From Actinomycetota bacterium (GTDB lineage Bacteria > Actinomycetota > Acidimicrobiia > IMCC26256 > PALSA-555): a stretch of DNA of 34,037 nucleotides. Made by a program: the position numbers and the translations under genes. This document shows, piece by piece, positions 29,637 to 34,037 of the stretch (its first letter is position 1; each line of letters opens with the position of its first letter). The notes under the pieces are model-generated. The model did not search any database. It was not told the DNA's origin and worked only from the letters and a program-made list of their open reading frames with translations. The DNA lies in assembly GCA_016870245.1 (NCBI GenBank), contig VGCA01000010.1, forward strand, positions 1-34,037. The letters are read 5' to 3'.

Positions 29637-30670
29637 GCGGACTCCTGGGTCGGTCGGTCGGTCGTTGGTGCGGTCAGGCGGTCGGCACGGGTGGCCTCCA
29701 CGCGGGCCCGGGCCTTCTCGACGTACTCGGGGTCGGCATCGATGCACACGAAGTGCCGCCCGGTCTGGAGGGCGGCGACCGCAACGGTCGCGACGCCGCC
29801 GAAGGGGTCGAGGACGGTGTCGCCCTTGAACGTGAACAGCTCGATGCACCGGCGCGGCAGCTCCACCGGGAACGGGGCCGGATGACCGACCCTGCGGGCC
29901 GACTCCGGAGCGAAGCGCCACGTGTCGATCGTGAGCTCGCGGAACTCGTCGGGCGAGATCGTGTCCTCGAACGGGAGCCCCCTGGCCTCCCGCTGGCGCT
30001 TCGTGAGCGCGCGGCCGAAACGGCCCTTCGAGGCCACGATGATCCGCTCGGTCACGTCGCGCAGCACGGGGTTCGATGCCGACGCGTAGGAGCCCCACGC
30101 ACACGAGCTGTTGAGCCCCGCGCCCTTGATCCACACGATCTCGCCGCGCAGCAGGTATCCGAGGTCGTCCTGGAGGATCGTGACGATGTCACCGGCCAGC
30201 GACCGGTACGGCTTGCGCCCGAGGTTCGCGACGTTGACGGCGATGCGGCCACCGGGCTCGAGCACGCGCCAGCACTCGGCGAACACGTCGCGCAGCATCT
30301 CGAGGTACTCGACGTAGGACGCGGGGACGTGGCCCTCACCGAGCGTGGTCTCGTACTCCTTGCCGGCGAAGTACGGCGGGGAGGTGACGACCAGCGCGAT
30401 CGAGCCGTCGGGGATCGCCGAAAGGTCGCGCGAGTCGCCGAGGAGCACGGAGTCCTTCACGGCGCCCGCGTCGGCGACGGCCTGGTCGTCGAGGATCTTG
30501 GGGGCGGGGAACCGGTCGTAGAACTCCGACGCGTCGTGGCTCTCGCGCTTCGAGGTCCCGAAGCGCGAGGTGGTGGTGGCGCGACGCGCCCCGTCGGTCG
30601 TCTCGGCGGTCTCGTCCGACTCGTCGGGTGCGTCGGCGTCGGGCGGGTCGGCCTCGGCCGGCGCGGTCAT
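29633..30670 (-). CDS. Site-specific DNA methyltransferase, beta class (N4-cytosine/N6-adenine), apparently orphan
   Basis: A 345-aa amino-group DNA methyltransferase. The catalytic motif IV TSPPYFAGKEYE (residues 96-107) precedes the SAM-binding motif I DTVLDPFGGVATVAVAALQTGR (about 284-305), the order that defines the beta class. Between them are a strand-turn YLLRGEIVWIKG and a variable region (residues 185-265) likely to read the DNA target. The first 45 residues are acidic and low complexity, an unusual extension. No restriction endonuclease, specificity subunit or Vsr gene is nearby, so it looks like an orphan regulatory or housekeeping methyltransferase. ATG 30670 overlaps the SDR stop and its own stop overlaps the AcuI-type start, both as ATGA. 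The target sequence is unknown. Confidence 0.9.
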   Translation of the reverse strand: MTAPAEADPPDADAPDESDETAETTDGARRATTTSRFGTSKRESHDASEFYDRFPAPKILDDQAVADAGAVKDSVLLGDSRDLSAIPDGSIALVVTSPPYFAGKEYETTLGEGHVPASYVEYLEMLRDVFAECWRVLEPGGRIAVNVANLGRKPYRSLAGDIVTILQDDLGYLLRGEIVWIKGAGLNSSCAWGSYASASNPVLRDVTERIIVASKGRFGRALTKRQREARGLPFEDTISPDEFRELTIDTWRFAPESARRVGHPAPFPVELPRRCIELFTFKGDTVLDPFGGVATVAVAALQTGRHFVCIDADPEYVEKARARVEATRADRLTAPTTDRPTQESA

Positions 30671-31560
30671 CCGGAGCCGGGTCCGGCGTCGGCGCCAGGC
30701 TCGGGGCGGATCTGCACGCCGGCGGCACGGCCGTCGACGTCGGTGAAGCCGTAGTCGGCTGCGAGGTCGGCCACCGGGAACGCCCGGCCGGTGCGGGTCA
30801 TCACGGCGGGGTCGGACGCCAGGGCGACGACGGCCCGCCCGGTGAAGCGGGGGGACTCGGCGCTCGACAGGTCGAACTCGCCCTCACCGGGCAGTCCGAT
30901 CACGAGGCGTCCGTCGTCGGTCTCGTGGGCGCCCATCGACACCAGCTCGGTGCGGACGAGCCCGGGCCACACCGACACCACGGCGACCCCGTGGTCGGCG
31001 AGGTCGTGGGCGGTGTCGGCCGTCATCTTGTCGAGGGCGGCCTTGCCCACCCCGTAGGGCACGTTGTGGGCGTGCTGGATCGCCCCCGACGACGACACGT
31101 TGACGATCAGCCCGCGCCCGGTCGCGAACAGCAGCGGGGCGGCGAAGCGCGAGGCCACGTAGTGCGACCGCACGCCGATGTCGATGGTCTCGTCCCAGGC
31201 CTCGATCGGGAGGTCCCAGAACGGCCGGCCCAGCCACGGCACCATGGCCGGCGAGGAGAACACGTTGTTGACCAGTACGTCGAGGCGTCCGGCCTCGCGC
31301 TGGACCTGGTCGAAGACGGCCTCCACCTGCCCGTCGACGTGGTGGTCGCAGGCGACGGCGACGCCGCGCCCGCCGAGCGCATCGATCTCGGCCGCGGTCT
31401 CGCCGACGGTCCCGGGCAGCGGGTGCTCACCCGGGGTCACGGTGCGGCCCGTCACGTAGACGGTCGCCCCGGCGGCTCCGAGCTCCATCGCGATGCCCTT
31501 GCCGATCCCCCGGCTCGCGCCGGTGACCAGCGCCACCTTGCCCTCCAGCGGTCGCTCCAC
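30667..31560 (-). CDS. DHRS1-like short-chain dehydrogenase
   Basis: A 297-aa SDR closely following animal DHRS1 in motif pattern: ALVTGASRGIGKGIAMEL, TVYVTGRT, RLDVLVNN, FWDLPIEAWDETIDIGVRSHYVAS, VSSSGAIQHAHNVPYGVGKAALDKMTAD, VSVWPGLVRTEL and DLAADYGFTDVDGR. The catalytic Ser, Tyr and Lys are intact (SSS...YGVGK). DHRS1 reduces steroid and xenobiotic carbonyls; that is family knowledge and the substrate here is unknown. It is the first gene of the operon with the DNA methyltransferase, joined by ATGA. Start GTG 31560 has TACACA at the leaderless spacing, an imperfect -10. A Pro/Gly tail (RPEPGADAGPGSG) ends the protein. Confidence 0.9.
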   Translation of the reverse strand: MERPLEGKVALVTGASRGIGKGIAMELGAAGATVYVTGRTVTPGEHPLPGTVGETAAEIDALGGRGVAVACDHHVDGQVEAVFDQVQREAGRLDVLVNNVFSSPAMVPWLGRPFWDLPIEAWDETIDIGVRSHYVASRFAAPLLFATGRGLIVNVSSSGAIQHAHNVPYGVGKAALDKMTADTAHDLADHGVAVVSVWPGLVRTELVSMGAHETDDGRLVIGLPGEGEFDLSSAESPRFTGRAVVALASDPAVMTRTGRAFPVADLAADYGFTDVDGRAAGVQIRPEPGADAGPGSG

Positions 31561-31580
31561 CGCAGTTGTGTAGCACGCGA

Positions 31581-31586
31581 TACGGT
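31581..31586 (+). promoter_or_regulatory. Candidate -10 for the P450 gene
   Basis: TACGGT predicts a start near 31593 and a leader of about 42 bases with GAGGGGGAG before GTG 31635. Confidence 0.35.
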
Positions 31587-31634
31587 GCGGCCGCGGCCTG
31601 GACCGCCCGCAGGCCGGCGAACCGAGGGGGAGTG

Positions 31635-32822
31635 GTGGAGTTCAACCCGCTGTCCGACGACTTCTTCGACGACCCGTACGCGACCTACCGCTGGCTGCGC
31701 GACGAGGCGCCCTGCTACCACAACGAGCACTTCGGCTTCTGGGCGCTGTCGCGGTTCGAGGACGTCGCCGCCGCGCACCGCGATTGGCGGACGTTCTCGA
31801 GCGAGCACGGGCTCACGCTCGACCAGCTCACCGACCCGGAGAACAAGTCGAAGGGTCAGAGCATCATCGTGATGGACCCGCCCGCCCACGATCGGATGCG
31901 CCGGCTCGTGAGTCGCGCCTTCACCCCTCGCGCGATCACCCGGATGGAGCCGATCGCGCACGAGATCATCACCGGCCTCCTCGACGACGTGATCGGCGAG
32001 CCGGAGTTCGACGCGGTGCTCGACTTCGCGGCGCCGTTCCCGATCGAGGTGATCTCCGCGATCCTCGGGGTGCCCAAGGCCGACCGGCAGCAGATCCGCC
32101 ACTGGACCGACCTGATGCTGCTGCGGCGCCCCGACGATCCCAAGCCCACGCAGGAGGGGCTGCACGCCGCGCTCGAGCACGTCCTGTACTTCATCGAGCT
32201 GATCCGCGACAAGCGGGCCCACCCGTCCGACGACATGATCTCCCAGCTGATCGAGGTCGAGGTCGAGCTCGACGACGGCTCGCGGCACCGGCTCACCGAC
32301 GAGGAGATCGCCGGCTTCTCGACGCTGCTCGCCGCCGCCGGCGCCGAGACCGTCACGAAGCTGGTGGGGAGCGCCGTCGTCCTCTTCCACCGCAACCCCG
32401 GTGAGTGGCAGAAGCTGCTCGACGACCCGGGCCGGTCGCCGGCGGCGGTCGAGGAGACGCTGCGCTACTGGGCGCCGTCGCAGTACCAGGGCCGGTTCTC
32501 GCACCAGGACTCCGAGTGGCACGGCGTCACGCTGCCGGCCGGCCAGCCGGTGTTCCTGATCACCGGCGCCGCCAACCGCGACGAGCGGGAGTACGAGCGG
32601 CCCGACGTGTTCGACATCGACCGGCCGATCGGGCTGACCCTCGGGCTCGGTCACGGCATCCACTCGTGCCTCGGTGCGGCGCTGGCCCGTCTGGAGAGCC
32701 GCATGGCGATCGAGGAGTGGGCGCGCCGCTTCCCCCGCTACGAGGTCGACGAGGCCCGGTGTGCCCGGGTCAACATGTCGAACGTCGCCGGCTACTCCGA
32801 GGTGCCGGTGCGGGTGGGCTGA
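31635..32822 (+). CDS. Cytochrome P450
   Basis: A 395-aa soluble class I P450 monooxygenase, needing an external ferredoxin and reductase. The I-helix oxygen site is LLAAAGAETVTK (Ala235-Gly236-Ala237-Glu238-Thr239), the K-helix ExxR is ETLR (274-277), and the heme-ligand loop is LGHGIHSCLGAALARLE with Cys345; the usual Phe of FGxGxHxC is Leu. DPPAHDRMRRLVSRAFTP is the C-helix region. GTG 31635 is taken because GAGGGGGAG lies just upstream (GTG 31632 is adjacent); the track start at 31566 includes the promoter. It is divergent from the DHRS1-like operon and its 3' end overlaps the FUSC gene by 31 bases. No intact redox partner lies nearby. Substrate unknown. Confidence 0.93.
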   Translation: MEFNPLSDDFFDDPYATYRWLRDEAPCYHNEHFGFWALSRFEDVAAAHRDWRTFSSEHGLTLDQLTDPENKSKGQSIIVMDPPAHDRMRRLVSRAFTPRAITRMEPIAHEIITGLLDDVIGEPEFDAVLDFAAPFPIEVISAILGVPKADRQQIRHWTDLMLLRRPDDPKPTQEGLHAALEHVLYFIELIRDKRAHPSDDMISQLIEVEVELDDGSRHRLTDEEIAGFSTLLAAAGAETVTKLVGSAVVLFHRNPGEWQKLLDDPGRSPAAVEETLRYWAPSQYQGRFSHQDSEWHGVTLPAGQPVFLITGAANRDEREYERPDVFDIDRPIGLTLGLGHGIHSCLGAALARLESRMAIEEWARRFPRYEVDEARCARVNMSNVAGYSEVPVRVG

Positions 32823-34037
32823 TCCGGCGGGCTCCCGGCCCGGACCCGGGTGAGCCGGGTCCCCACGGGGGCCGCGGCGAACTCGTGGACCCGGCGGAGC
32901 ACCGCCGCGGTCCGGACCGCGGCCGAGAGCGCCTCGGCGTCGTCGACCTCGCCCTCGGTGAGGGCCTGCGTGACCATCCCGACCACGGCGTCGGGTGGAG
33001 GGGGCAGGGGTGGGGCCGGGCGCCCCTCGAGCCGGGCGACCAGTGACGCGAGCGCACCGTCGATCCGGTCGGCGTCGTCGACCACCGCCGCCCAGGCGGC
33101 AGGGAGGCGGGTCGCCCGGGCGAGCGGCACCGGCGCGCTCGACCGGGGGTGACCGAGGAACTCCGCGACGTTGGTGGTGAACGCGACGGTGAGCATGATC
33201 CGGGCGCGCTCCCGGTCGCTGAACGCCTGGGGCGCCGAGGTGGTCACGACGTCGAGGACCCGATCGAGATCGGTCACGAGCGCATAGGGCTCGCCGACCG
33301 GGCGCCGGGCGACGGCATCGGCCAGGGACCGGCGCGCGCCGGCGACCACCTCGGCGACGACCTGTGCCGGCGCCCGTCCGGCGCGAGGCCACAGCACGAA
33401 GGTGACGAGCAGCGTCACCGTCGCGCCGATGGTCACGTTGAGCAGGCGGACCTCACCCGTGCGCAGGCCCGCCGGCTCGGTGAGCGTGTACATCGACACG
33501 ACGAGGACGGTGAACGCGGCCGATCCCACCTCCGGCCGGAAGCGGCTGCCGTACGCGGCGAGGAACAGGCCGGCGGCCAAGGCCACCCAGACCACGATCT
33601 CCCTGTGCTCCCCCCACAGCACCACGAGGCTCGAGAGGGCGAAGCCGATGGCCGTGCCCACCACCGTGGTGCGGGCCGAGCGCTTCACCGTGCCGAAGTC
33701 GGCGCGCAGCACCGTGAACGCGCCGAGGGCCACCCAGAACCCGTGTCCGCTGCCCACGCCCTCGAGCACGATGGCCACCGCGATCATGAGCGCGACGGCC
33801 GCGCGGAGCGCGTTCCGGAACCACAGCGAACGGAGTCGGAGCTGGGCGTGCAGCGCCTCCTCCGGGCGGTCCGCGGCCTTCTCGTCGGCGGCGAGCACGT
33901 CGACCTCGGCGACCTCGGTGCCCCGGATCGCGTCGACGTGGGCGGCGACCACGATCGCCGTGCGGGTGACCACCCGGGTGTCGGTCGCGGTCAAGGCGGC
34001 GGCGACGGCCGCCGCCGGCGCGGCCGCCCCGGCGACG
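32792..34037 (-). CDS. FUSC-family membrane transporter, C-terminal part (5' end outside window)
   Basis: The frame is open to the window edge, so the gene is truncated here; the TTG start at 33994 in the track is not a real start. The visible 415 residues hold a cytoplasmic piece (VAEVDVLAADEKAADRPEEALHAQL), six membrane helices in three hairpins (FRNALRAAVALMIAVAIVL, GFWVALGAFTVLR, TVVGTAIGFALSSLVVLW, IVVWVALAAGLFLAAYGS, AAFTVLVVSMYTLTEP, VTIGATVTLLVTFVLWPR) and a 170-residue helical cytoplasmic tail. This is the layout of the second half of FUSC/YccS-like proteins, which include aromatic-acid exporters. RADFGTVKRSARTTVVGTAIG is the family signature loop. The gene converges on the P450 with a 31-base overlap. 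Substrate unknown. Confidence 0.85.
   Translation of the reverse strand, partial: VAGAAAPAAAVAAALTATDTRVVTRTAIVVAAHVDAIRGTEVAEVDVLAADEKAADRPEEALHAQLRLRSLWFRNALRAAVALMIAVAIVLEGVGSGHGFWVALGAFTVLRADFGTVKRSARTTVVGTAIGFALSSLVVLWGEHREIVVWVALAAGLFLAAYGSRFRPEVGSAAFTVLVVSMYTLTEPAGLRTGEVRLLNVTIGATVTLLVTFVLWPRAGRAPAQVVAEVVAGARRSLADAVARRPVGEPYALVTDLDRVLDVVTTSAPQAFSDRERARIMLTVAFTTNVAEFLGHPRSSAPVPLARATRLPAAWAAVVDDADRIDGALASLVARLEGRPAPPLPPPPDAVVGMVTQALTEGEVDDAEALSAAVRTAAVLRRVHEFAAAPVGTRLTRVRAGSPPDQPTRTGTSE

Noticed and set aside
28647-31560. A possible restriction-modification or other defence island around the DNA methyltransferase
   Set aside because: All neighbours are metabolic enzymes; no endonuclease, helicase, phospholipase-D nuclease or toxin-like gene is present.

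Overview
The window is very GC-rich, gene-dense DNA of actinobacterial type. Pointers to this are a WhiB7-type Fe-S regulator, an MrpA subunit with MrpB fused to its C-terminus, an F420-type luciferase-like oxidoreductase, many SDRs, a CaiB-type CoA-transferase and a P450, with GTG starts and TAnnnT -10 boxes throughout. I infer a free-living aerobe near the Acidimicrobiia; that placement is an impression from gene content, not a computed result. No phage, transposon, CRISPR or integrase gene is visible.

Layout. 1-508: 3' end of an inositol-monophosphatase family gene. 509-1442: whiB7 with a long leader holding a 56-codon upstream ORF, a perfect-palindrome hairpin and a segment able to form a competing antiterminator. 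1794-3234: a divergent pair, an atypical SDR (-) and a four-helix membrane protein (+). 3352-3425: tRNA-Val(UAC). 3674-9226 (-): GNAT-like protein, tandem-domain CoA-transferase, secreted HExxH protein and YwiC-like membrane protein, with a ferredoxin-like remnant upstream of the last. 9440-11794 (+): methyltransferase, a TerB-like/COQ4-like fusion and a translationally coupled 110-aa protein. 11808-16288: MEST-like alpha/beta hydrolase (-), D-aminoacylase-type amidohydrolase (+), SDR (-) and LLM oxidoreductase (+), the middle pair sharing a convergent terminator.

16451-22319 (+): a complete mrp operon, A(B)-C-D-E-F-G, with start/stop overlaps at every junction, encoding a multisubunit Na+/H+ antiporter. 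A TMEM175-type channel gene follows. 23308-25948 (+): a second TerB/COQ4-like paralogue overlapping a pirin gene, then a limonene-epoxide-hydrolase-like gene. 25964-27707 (-): a Thr-rich one-pass membrane protein and a 3-hydroxyisobutyrate dehydrogenase-like gene. 27838-31560 (-): a four-gene operon, DHRS1-like SDR, beta-class DNA methyltransferase, AcuI/YhdH-type reductase and an EthD-like protein, the first three joined by ATGA overlaps. 31635-34037: a P450 (+) converging on the 3' part of a FUSC-family transporter gene (-) that runs off the window.

Two themes stand out. First, at ten first-in-unit genes an xAnnnT hexamer lies exactly six bases before the start codon, suggesting leaderless transcription is the default here. 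Second, metabolism looks degradative and CoA/quinone-linked, with two COQ4-like proteins in what is probably a menaquinone organism. The most interesting items are the whiB7 attenuator, the TerB/COQ4 fusions, and the DNA methyltransferase embedded in a metabolic operon.
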